A stretch of DNA of 64,000 bases from Symbiobacterium thermophilum (GTDB taxonomy: Bacteria; Bacillota; Sulfobacillia; DYFQ01), in NCBI GenBank assembly GCA_020725105.1, contig DYFQ01000003.1:1-64000 (forward strand), read 5' to 3'. Every line of letters starts with the position of its first letter. Position 1 is the first letter of the stretch. The notes beneath the pieces are model-generated. The model did no database searches and was not told the DNA's origin. It was given only the letters and a program-made list of their open reading frames with translations. The position numbers were made by a program, and so were the translations under genes. Positions 9,052 to 15,469 of the stretch are shown one piece after another.

Positions 9052-10185
9052 TCAGCCGGCCCGGAACAGGGAGCGCAGCCGCTCGACGAAGCTCTTGCCC
9101 GCGGCCGCCGGCGGGCGCTGTCCGTCACCGGCCACTTCCACCGCCAGCCGCGCGAAGGCGCGACTCGCGGCCGCCTGGGGGTAACCCCACACTACCGGGG
9201 TCTGACGCCTGACCGAGTGGCCTACCGCCGGGTCCTCGGTGATCCAGCCCGCCAGGGGCAGATCGAGGCCGAGGAACCGCCGGGCGGCCTCGCCGACCCG
9301 CGCCGCCGCCGCCCGGGCCTCGTCGGGACCGGACACCCGGTTGAGCACCAGCTTGATGCCGTGCCGCCGCCCGCCCCGGGCCGCCGTCTTGATGAGCGCG
9401 TAGGCGTCCACCAGCGCGGGCGGTTCGGGCGTGGTCACCACCATGACGTCGTCCGCCGCCAGGAAGAAGTTGGTGACGTTCCTGCCGATCCCGGCCCCGG
9501 TGTCCATGATGATGACGTCGGCGTGGGCCTCCAGGGCGCTGAACCCGGCCAGCAGCCGGCCGAACTGCCACTCGGTGAGGTTGGCCACTTCGGGCAGACC
9601 GGAGCCCCCGGGAACGACCCTGAAACCGTAGGGCGTGCCCCGCACCACGTCCATCAGGTCCCGCTCGCCGGCCACGACGTGGGCCAGGGTGGCTTCGGGC
9701 TGGATGCCCAGGAGGACGTCGACGTTGGCGGTCCCCAGGTCGCCGTCGACCAGGACGACCTCCTGCCGCTGGCGGGCCAGGGCCACCGCCAGGTTCACCG
9801 CCACCACGCTCTTGCCCACCCCGCCCTTGCCGCTGGCGACCACCACCACCCGGGCGGCGCGGTCCACCGCGCCCAGCGCCTCGGAAAAGCCGGCCGGGAG
9901 CCGGACGATGACCGAGGGCACGGGTTTCAGGCGCCGCTCCAGGACGGTGGCGACGTGACCGGCCGGGGGGTCCGGTCCCCGGCCGGCCGCGGGCGGCGGG
10001 GTCAGGGTGACCCGGGTGCCCGCGTTCAGCACGGCGACCTTGCCGCCGCTGTATGGCAGTGTCAAGAGGGCCAGCTTGCCGTCGGTGGCCAGGACCTTGA
10101 CCTCCCAGGGCCCCGGGCCGGCGCCGGGAGCGTCGAAGGCTACGCGGAGGGTCCGGTTGGCCAGGGTTGACCCGTCCGTGGGCAT
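9052..10185 (-). CDS. FlhG/MinD-type ATPase with N-terminal YcgR-like domain
   Basis: The protein has 377 residues. From about residue 110 it is a SIMIBI ATPase of the FlhG (YlxH/MinD) type: deviant Walker A GKGGVGKS at 119-126, DGDLGTANVD at 147-156, and DTGAGIGRNV near 228-237. FlhG partners FlhF to set flagellar position and number. Residues 1-100 are not a normal FlhG N-terminus. They resemble the N-terminal YcgR domain of the PilZ protein at 34879-35574: NxxL, a hydrophobic strand, a GTxV turn, an R-rich strand and PxP at similar spacing. The gene is far from flhF (about 25 kb) but has its own FliA-type promoter at 10288-10315. Confidence 0.85.
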   Translation of the reverse strand: MPTDGSTLANRTLRVAFDAPGAGPGPWEVKVLATDGKLALLTLPYSGGKVAVLNAGTRVTLTPPPAAGRGPDPPAGHVATVLERRLKPVPSVIVRLPAGFSEALGAVDRAARVVVVASGKGGVGKSVVAVNLAVALARQRQEVVLVDGDLGTANVDVLLGIQPEATLAHVVAGERDLMDVVRGTPYGFRVVPGGSGLPEVANLTEWQFGRLLAGFSALEAHADVIIMDTGAGIGRNVTNFFLAADDVMVVTTPEPPALVDAYALIKTAARGGRRHGIKLVLNRVSGPDEARAAAARVGEAARRFLGLDLPLAGWITEDPAVGHSVRRQTPVVWGYPQAAASRAFARLAVEVAGDGQRPPAAAGKSFVERLRSLFRAG

Positions 10186-10287
10186 GTGGGTCTTCCTCCT
10201 CGAAACCGTCGGCCAGCGACGCGCGACCGGGGGTCGCGCCCGGCGGGGCGCCGGAAGGCCGGCGTCCCGCCGCTGGGCTCACTGAGC

Positions 10288-10315
10288 ATATCGGCAAGGA
10301 GGCTTCCCGGCTTTA
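10288..10315 (-). promoter_or_regulatory. FliA (sigma-D/sigma-28) promoter for the FlhG-like gene
   Basis: Reading leftward, TAAA (10315-10312) is followed by a 16-base spacer and GCCGATAT (10295-10288). This is an exact match to both boxes of the Bacillus sigma-D consensus. Transcription would start about 95 bases before the ATG of the FlhG-like gene. The spacer equals that of the flagellin, flgL and flgM promoters in this window. Confidence 0.85.
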
Positions 10316-10326
10316 GCTGGTGTGGC

Positions 10327-11787
10327 TCAGCGGAGGGCCTGGACTATCCCGGCCACCAGGCCTTCGGCCACCGCCTGGCGGAAGGCGGGGTCCAGGAGCC
10401 GGCGCTCGTCGGCCGGCGAGGACAAAAGCCCCGTCTCGACCAGCACCGCCGGCATGGTGGTGTGGTTCAGGACGTAGTAGCCGGCCGGCCGCGCGCCGCG
10501 GTTGGCGAGCCCCGTCGCCTGGACCAGGCCCTGCTGGATGGCGCGGGCGACGGTAGCGTCCTGGGGTCTGCGCGGGTGGTAGAAGGTGGCGGCCCCGTGC
10601 ACGGAGGGGTCGTCGTACCAGTCGGCGTGAATGCTGACGAACAGCGCCGCCTGGGCCCGGTTGGCCAGGTTCACGCGGGACTGCAGGGGGCCCGCCGAAG
10701 GATCCTGGGGGTCGCGGACGTCGACGTCGGCGTCACGGGTCATGACGACCGTCGCCCCCGCCCGCGCCAGCAGGTCCCCGACCCGGCGGGCCAGGTCCAG
10801 GGTGATCATGGACTCCGCCACGCCGGAGCTCACGCCGTAGGTGCCCGGGTCTCTTCCCCCGTGGCCCGCGTCCACCACGATCACCTTCCCGGCCAGCGGC
10901 TGGTCGGGGTAGGGGTCGGGCGCGGCCTGCCCGCCGGGGATGGTGAGCACCTGGCCGATGTAGATGGTATCGGAGCGGAGCCCGTTGGCCTCCCGGAGCC
11001 GTTCCACCGGGACGCCATACTGCTGGCTGATGGACCAGAGGGTGTCGCCGCGGGCCACGGTGTGCCGGACCGACGCCGCCGGCGCCTCAGCGCCGGCGGC
11101 CTGTGCCGGGGCCGCCGACGCGATCCTGGCCGTGCCGGGGATGGAGAGGGTCTGGCCGACGTAGATGATGTCGGACCGGAGCCCGTTGGCCGCCTTCAGC
11201 GCCTCGACCGTGACCCCGTACCTGATGCCGATCCCCGACAGCGTGTCGCCGGCCTGGACCACGTGGCGTCCCGTCGCCTGGCGGCCGGCCCCCCTCACCG
11301 GCACCTTCAGCGTCTGGCCCGCGTAGATGGTGGTTCCCCGGAGGCCGTTGGCCTCCACAATGGCGGTGACGGTCGTCCCGTACCGCGCGGCGATGGCGAA
11401 CAGGGCCTCGCCCCGCTGGACCACGTGGGTGACGAAGGTAGCGGCGGGGCTATCCAGGACGGCCGCGTCGCGGGTGGGACCGGCGGTGTTGAGCGCCCGG
11501 TAGGTCTGGGCGCCGACAATACCGTCGGCCACCAGGCCCTGCCGGCGCTGAAACGCGATGACGGCCTGCCGGGTGGCGGGGCCGAAGACGCCGTCGGCGG
11601 CCAGCCGGTAGCCCAGGGCGGAGAGGCGCTGCTGCAGTTCCCGGACGTCGCTCCCCCGGTCGCCCGGCCGGAGGATGCGGGTGGCGTAGGCCGCGGTGGC
11701 GGCTCCGGATGGCGGCAGCGTGACCGCCGCCACCGCCGCGATGATGGCCAGAGAAGCAATGAACCGGAGCAGGGTCGGCCGCCCCAC
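10327..11787 (-). CDS. N-acetylmuramoyl-L-alanine amidase with PG-binding and three LysM domains
   Basis: This secreted cell-wall hydrolase cleaves the bond between MurNAc and the stem peptide. I chose the GTG at 11787 because GGAAGGGG lies ten bases upstream and it starts just before the hydrophobic signal segment; a longer frame reaches 11886. In order it has a signal peptide or anchor (LLRFIASLAIIAAVAAV), a PG_binding_1 domain, three LysM repeats separated by short linkers, and a C-terminal Amidase_3 domain with zinc ligands in DAGHGG, AESM and SIHADW and the catalytic glutamate in VETG. It may act in sporulation, germination or wall turnover. It is upstream of, and probably separate from, the FlhG-like transcript. 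Confidence 0.92.
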   Translation of the reverse strand: MGRPTLLRFIASLAIIAAVAAVTLPPSGAATAAYATRILRPGDRGSDVRELQQRLSALGYRLAADGVFGPATRQAVIAFQRRQGLVADGIVGAQTYRALNTAGPTRDAAVLDSPAATFVTHVVQRGEALFAIAARYGTTVTAIVEANGLRGTTIYAGQTLKVPVRGAGRQATGRHVVQAGDTLSGIGIRYGVTVEALKAANGLRSDIIYVGQTLSIPGTARIASAAPAQAAGAEAPAASVRHTVARGDTLWSISQQYGVPVERLREANGLRSDTIYIGQVLTIPGGQAAPDPYPDQPLAGKVIVVDAGHGGRDPGTYGVSSGVAESMITLDLARRVGDLLARAGATVVMTRDADVDVRDPQDPSAGPLQSRVNLANRAQAALFVSIHADWYDDPSVHGAATFYHPRRPQDATVARAIQQGLVQATGLANRGARPAGYYVLNHTTMPAVLVETGLLSSPADERRLLDPAFRQAVAEGLVAGIVQALR

Positions 11788-11988
11788 TGGCTGGGCACCC
11801 CTTCCACAGGCTACCGGCGCGGAACCCGGCCCCGCGCCGCCGCCGCACCGGGCGGCGCAGGGCCGCTCTTGCCGGAGGCCACCCACACCCCGCTCCGCCT
11901 GCCACTGCTGGGAAGTCCTGACGATGGAGCCACCGTTCGACAGGAAAGACTAAAATCCTCTTCCGGCTGCGGAAAGAGCAGGCGGCAG

Positions 11989-12318
11989 TCACGTCTTGCC
12001 GCCGGCCGACGACACTCGCCCCGTCCCGGGCTCGGCCGGGAGCAGGCCCGCCTCCTTGAGCCGGCGGGTGAGGAGCCCGCCCAGGCGGCCCGACTCGGCC
12101 GCCGTCAGGCCGCCCCACCCCACCTTGCGCACCTTGTCCAGGAGGCCCAGCTCCTCGGCCAGTTCGAACTTGAGCACCTCGGCCGGGTTGTCGGGATCCG
12201 GTTCCAGCTTCTCCTCGGGCTTCCGCTTGCGCTTCTTTCCGGACCTCCCCCGCCCGCCGCCTCCGCCGTCACCGGCGCCGTCCCGATCCGGCTGCTCCAC
12301 TCCGTGAGGCCTGACCAT
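11989..12318 (-). CDS. Small acid-soluble spore protein, alpha/beta type
   Basis: The protein has 109 residues from the ATG at 12318, eight bases after a clear GGGGAGG site; a longer frame to 12372 lacks one. The N-terminal half is Gly/Arg/Lys-rich low complexity. The C-terminal half carries the SASP pattern: VLKFELAEELGL, a GWGGLTAAESG stretch, and GGLLTRRLKEAG. Proteins of this family coat and protect DNA in dormant spores, and the E-L-A-EELG segment is where germination protease cuts. It is the best evidence in the window that the organism sporulates. The extended basic N-terminus is unusual. I see no clear sigma-G promoter upstream. Confidence 0.8.
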   Translation of the reverse strand: MVRPHGVEQPDRDGAGDGGGGGRGRSGKKRKRKPEEKLEPDPDNPAEVLKFELAEELGLLDKVRKVGWGGLTAAESGRLGGLLTRRLKEAGLLPAEPGTGRVSSAGGKT

Positions 12319-12462
12319 GCCACCACCTCCCCGGGGTAGTCTCCCCAGCGATTGCCAGCCAATCCAGGACATCTCGCGCCGGCCGCCGGAAAGGAACGCC
12401 GCCCGGTACCCGGTACGGCCGGGCTCCGGGCGGCGACCCCAGAGGTTCAGTCTCGGTTCCGG

Positions 12463-12552
12463 CTACCTCCACTTCAGCCAGGCTCCGCTGGTGAGGACCA
12501 GCGCCGCCAGCACGCCGAGAAGATACAGGGCCCGCCACCGCAACCGGGTCAC
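12463..12552 (-). CDS. Candidate small membrane protein (26-29 residues)
   Basis: A GTG at 12552 or TTG at 12543, preceded by GGGGAGGT, opens a frame of 29 or 26 residues with a single hydrophobic helix (LYLLGVLAALVLTSGAWL) flanked by Arg/Trp and ending in KWR. The start-site quality and composition suggest a real micro-protein, but nothing recognisable supports it. The rest of the 12319-12683 interval, between the spore protein and the HD-GYP gene, shows no other coding signal. Confidence 0.4.
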   Translation of the reverse strand: MTRLRWRALYLLGVLAALVLTSGAWLKWR

Positions 12553-12683
12553 CTCCCCTCAACTCCTGCGCTGCCTCCTCCCCGCGGGAAAAGGGGCCCC
12601 CGGGGGGCCTGCCGGCCCCCCGGAAGGCTAGCGGGGATGGGGGCTGGCGAACTCCTCCAACGCTACGGCCATGTCCACCGGCC

Positions 12684-13883
12684 TCACCGGTCCAGAACTT
12701 CCACGATGAACCTGGTCTGGTGCTCCCTGGCCGCCAGGTCCAGCTTGTAGAAGCTGGTCGGCAGCCGTCCATAGGCGTCCCGGACCACCCGGATCACCGG
12801 GCGGACCAGCGGAATGACCCCGACCTCTTCCACGATGCCCTCTTCCCCCGTGCTGAGCCGCACCTTGGTGCCGACCGGGTAGGGGACCACCGTAGCGCAG
12901 AAGCTTTGAACCAGCTGGTAGTCGAACTCGAAGCCGGCTCCGGCCATGAGAAAGTCCAGCGCCTCGTGGGGCAGCAGGCGGCGGCGGTGAGGCCGGTCCG
13001 ACACCAGCGACGTGTACACGTCGGCCAGCGCCACCAGGCGGGCCGAGACGTGGATCTCCTCGCCGCGCAGGCCCTGAGGGTAGCCGGAGCCGTCGTACCG
13101 CTCGTGATGCTGCAGCGCGATGGCCTTGGCGAAGGGAGAGAACCGCTGGTTCGCCTCGAGGATCCGGACGGTGCCGACGGGGTGCCGCCGGACCAGCTCC
13201 AGTTCCTGACGGGTGAGGCTTCCCGGCTTCCGACGAACCTCCCTGGGCACCAGGGCCATGCCCAGGTCGCAGAGAAGCGCGCCCAGACCGATGTCGAACA
13301 CGCGCAGCCCGAGGCCGTAGTTCTTGGCCAGCGCCATGGACACCACGGCCGTGTTGAGCGAGTGAACCACCAGGTGATCCTTGAGGTACTCCTCAAGGCT
13401 CCGGTGGCTGACCAGATTGACCACCTTGGAGTTGTGGTAGGCCAGGTCAAGCTGGATTTCTTTCACCACCGCCGCGATCTCGCGGTGGGGCAGCTCGACC
13501 TCGTCGGCGGCCCCGGCCGCTTCTACCTGCTCGAAGACGCGCCTCAAGAGGTTGACCGCGGCCCAGCGGGTCTCGTCGGAGATGGGCTCGTCCTTCTGGA
13601 TGGTTCGTTCTTCCCGCCGGGGCGACGCGTGCACGTACACTTCGGGCACGCCAGCTTCCAGCAGCCGCCGGATGTGCTCCGTCGTCAGCTCGCGGCCGTC
13701 GGCGAACAGGTAGACCCCGTCCGAGGTGAACACGGGCCGGGCCAGCCGGGTTCCCGGGGCCAGGCTCGCCGTGGCCACCCGCATGACGGGCCGGGTCTGG
13801 TCGGCGCCCGTCCAGCCGTCCGCCGCCAGATCCGGCTCGCCGGGCTCAAACATGTCGGCCGGCTCGTGTATTGACCGCTGCAT
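12684..13883 (-). CDS. HD-GYP domain protein with an altered HD motif
   Basis: The protein has 399 residues. The N-terminal 150 residues resemble the regulatory region found before many HD-GYP domains. Residues about 165-330 are an HD-GYP domain, the c-di-GMP phosphodiesterase fold. HHERYDGSGYP (259-269) and GLRGEEI are intact, but the HD dyad reads LLCDLGM (C205-D206), so a metal-ligand histidine is replaced by cysteine. Activity is therefore uncertain; the protein may bind rather than cleave c-di-GMP. A C-terminal PilZ-like or SH3-like extension follows (VPYPVGTKVRLSTGEEG). The start overlaps the receiver gene by 38 bp; M11 would reduce the overlap. Confidence 0.85.
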   Translation of the reverse strand: MQRSIHEPADMFEPGEPDLAADGWTGADQTRPVMRVATASLAPGTRLARPVFTSDGVYLFADGRELTTEHIRRLLEAGVPEVYVHASPRREERTIQKDEPISDETRWAAVNLLRRVFEQVEAAGAADEVELPHREIAAVVKEIQLDLAYHNSKVVNLVSHRSLEEYLKDHLVVHSLNTAVVSMALAKNYGLGLRVFDIGLGALLCDLGMALVPREVRRKPGSLTRQELELVRRHPVGTVRILEANQRFSPFAKAIALQHHERYDGSGYPQGLRGEEIHVSARLVALADVYTSLVSDRPHRRRLLPHEALDFLMAGAGFEFDYQLVQSFCATVVPYPVGTKVRLSTGEEGIVEEVGVIPLVRPVIRVVRDAYGRLPTSFYKLDLAAREHQTRFIVEVLDR

Positions 13884-14241
13884 CCTGGCTCACCAGCCGT
13901 TCCAGGGAGGCCAGCAACTTCTCGGGCCGGAAGGGTTTCAGGATGAAATCCCTGGCGCCGGCCCGCAGCGCTTCGACGACCATCGTCTGGTGGCCCATGG
14001 CGCTGCAGATGACGATCCTGGCCTGGGGATCCATCCGCCTGATCTCCTTGACCACTTCGATCCCGTCCATGGCCGGCAGCGTGATCTTCAGCAGCCCCAC
14101 GTCCGGCCGCAGGCGCTGGTACCGTTCGAGCGCCTCCTGACCGTCCTCGGCCTCGTCCACCGTGTACCCCCGTTCCCTCAGGAAACGGCTGTACCGGGTG
14201 CGGGTGAAGCGACCGTGGTCCACCAGCAAGATCTTCGCCAT
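13846..14241 (-). CDS. CheY-like receiver domain lacking the phospho-acceptor aspartate
   Basis: The protein has 131 residues and is a stand-alone receiver fold; I use the ATG before AKILLVD, since upstream in-frame sequence looks non-coding. Conserved parts are LPAMDG, the CSAMG hydroxyl position and LKPF with the switch lysine (K102). The phospho-acceptor position reads LLKITLP, so the aspartate is a lysine (K52), and the acidic pair at the start is VDH instead of VDD. It probably cannot be phosphorylated and may be permanently in one state. It overlaps the altered HD-GYP gene downstream, which suggests they act together. Confidence 0.85.
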   Translation of the reverse strand: MAKILLVDHGRFTRTRYSRFLRERGYTVDEAEDGQEALERYQRLRPDVGLLKITLPAMDGIEVVKEIRRMDPQARIVICSAMGHQTMVVEALRAGARDFILKPFRPEKLLASLERLVSQDAAVNTRAGRHV

Positions 14242-14331
14242 CACGCATCCCCCGCCGGGCAGGGAGGGTGGCCTCGGCCCCCCGGACCACACCGGCCCGA
14301 CCCTGGGGCCACCCCTTCCCGCCTCCGTCTT

Positions 14332-14826
14332 CTAGTACTCCTCACCCACGATCACCTTGAGAGCCTTCATCGCCTCGGTCCAGAGGATCGAGCCGTCACG
14401 CAGGTACGAGCCGGGCGTCGGCTTGCCTTCGATCTGCAGGATCGACGCTGCCCGCAGCCTGGCCTCGATCCACGGGACGGACTCGATCCACGGGATGCTG
14501 GTCATGTCCACCGTGTTCGAGGTGCCGTCCGGCCGCGTGATCGTGACCAGGTTGGTGTTGTCCCCAAGGTTCGAGTAGACGGGCCGGTAGGCGTCCAGGT
14601 ACCCGGCGCCCTGGACCGTCGCGTCGAAACCCCGGTCCTCGGCCGTCCCCTTCAACCGATTCTTCACCTGGTTGAGGGTGAGGCTCGGGTCGCGTTCCAG
14701 CATGAGCGCGACGGTGCCAGCCGTGAAGTCGGCCGCCTGCCGAACGCCGCGCTCGCCCCCGTGGCCGACCCCAGGCTCAGGAGCACCAGAGACAAGACCA
14801 GTGTCAGCGCCAAAAGCCGCCTGATC
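14332..14826 (-). pseudogene. Remnant of a secreted subtilisin-like (S8) protease
   Basis: The 3' frame (123 residues from the ATG at 14703, open back to a TGA near 14810) gives TAGTVALMLERDPSLT and GAGYLDAYRPV, the end of an S8 domain, but lacks the catalytic Asp, His and the Ser motif. In a different frame just upstream lies a signal-peptide-like hydrophobic stretch (LLALTLVLSLVLLSLG), with no good start codon left. It reads as a secreted protease that lost its catalytic core by internal deletion and frameshift. The 3' frame may still be translated. Confidence 0.6.
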
Positions 14827-14865
14827 TTTTCTCAGGTTCCGCTCACCTCCCCGCCCAGGATTCCC

Positions 14866-14919
14866 TCAGAGCCACGAGATGATCTTCTCCAGCAGGCCGT
14901 ACAGGAGCCGTTGGAGCAC
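14866..14919 (-). CDS. Candidate 17-residue peptide with strong ribosome-binding site
   Basis: A GTG at 14919, nine bases after GGGGAGG, opens a 17-residue frame ending at a TGA. The peptide (LQRLLYGLLEKIISWL after the start) is amphipathic, with Leu/Ile/Trp on one face. Just downstream is a second GGGGAGGTGAG site leading only to a four-codon frame. It lies inside the putative sigma-54 transcript. It could be a leader peptide, signalling peptide or chance. Confidence 0.3.
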   Translation of the reverse strand: MLQRLLYGLLEKIISWL

Positions 14920-15049
14920 CGGGCTCCACCTCCCCATTGCCGCGGGTTGCGCACGGTGGCCACGGAGCCACCTGACGTTCCGGTTGACGCCTGAGCTGGA
15001 CGCATCGCCGGAGCGGAAGGGCCGAATGCTCCCTGACCTCGCCCAGCGA

Positions 15050-15289
15050 TCACCTTCCACTGACGTCGTGCACCAACGCCGCCCGGTGGATGGTCCGGAT
15101 CGTGGTCGGGTCCAGGCCCAGTTCCCGCGCCAGTTCCACGGCGAAGTGCTCCACCCGGGTGGAGTGGCCGTAGGTGTGCGGGTCCTTGGCGTTCACCAGG
15201 TAGGAGAGGGCCCGGATGATTGCCGGGGTCGAACCGCCATCAGCGGTGTCTCTTGTCGGTGGCTCCCGACGGCGCCGGATAATCATGGC
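15050..15289 (-). pseudogene. N-terminal fragment of an HD-GYP domain
   Basis: The frame encodes AKDPHTYGHSTRVEHFAVEL and a stretch ending in ALVHDVSGR-stop. This matches the first helices of an HD-GYP or HD hydrolase domain and stops right after the HD dyad, so most of the domain, including GYP, is missing. The ATG at 15289 lies only a few bases after the expected start of the sigma-54 transcript, and no ribosome-binding site is visible. It is probably a decayed gene whose promoter survives. Confidence 0.6.
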
Positions 15290-15301
15290 ACCACATACAC
15301 G

Positions 15302-15318
15302 TTGCAAGAGTCGTGCCA
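15302..15318 (-). promoter_or_regulatory. Sigma-54 (RpoN) promoter, leftward
   Basis: On the minus strand TGGCACGACTCTTGCA matches the -24/-12 consensus TGGCACG-N4-TTGC at every defined base, with the required spacing between the GG and GC. The start site would fall near 15292. A sigma-54 activator gene and three palindromes lie 100-170 bp upstream, where enhancer sites normally lie. It would serve the fragments and the receiver/HD-GYP pair downstream. Confidence 0.75.
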
Positions 15319-15413
15319 GCGGGAAAGCATCCGCCGGACGGCGGGGGTGAGGGAAACTACTGCTAGAAGCCGCGAGGCTCGAGGCTCGGGGGCTGCTCAG
15401 GGGCTCCCGGAGG

Positions 15414-15467
15414 TGTCCGGATTCCGGACATGTCCGGTTTCCGGACACCCTGTCCGGAGACCGGACA
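15414..15467. promoter_or_regulatory. Triple palindrome, probable activator-binding (enhancer) sites
   Basis: There are three perfect 17-bp palindromes of form TGTCCGG-N3-CCGGACA: 15414-15430 (spacer ATT), 15431-15447 (TTT) and 15451-15467 (AGA). The arms are identical in all three. They sit about 110-170 bp upstream of the sigma-54 promoter and two bases from the stop of the sigma-54 activator gene. No T-run follows in either direction, so they are not ordinary terminators. I infer binding sites for the Fis-type domain of that activator. Confidence 0.75.
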
Positions 15468-15469
15468 CT

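Noticed and set aside
15285-15306. Plus-strand TGGCACC...TTGCA near 15285 as a second, rightward sigma-54 promoter
   Set aside because: The GG-to-GC distance is five bases too long for sigma-54.
15414-15467. Triple palindrome as terminator of the sigma-54 activator
   Set aside because: No T-run follows on either strand, and three identical arms with fixed N3 fit protein binding better.
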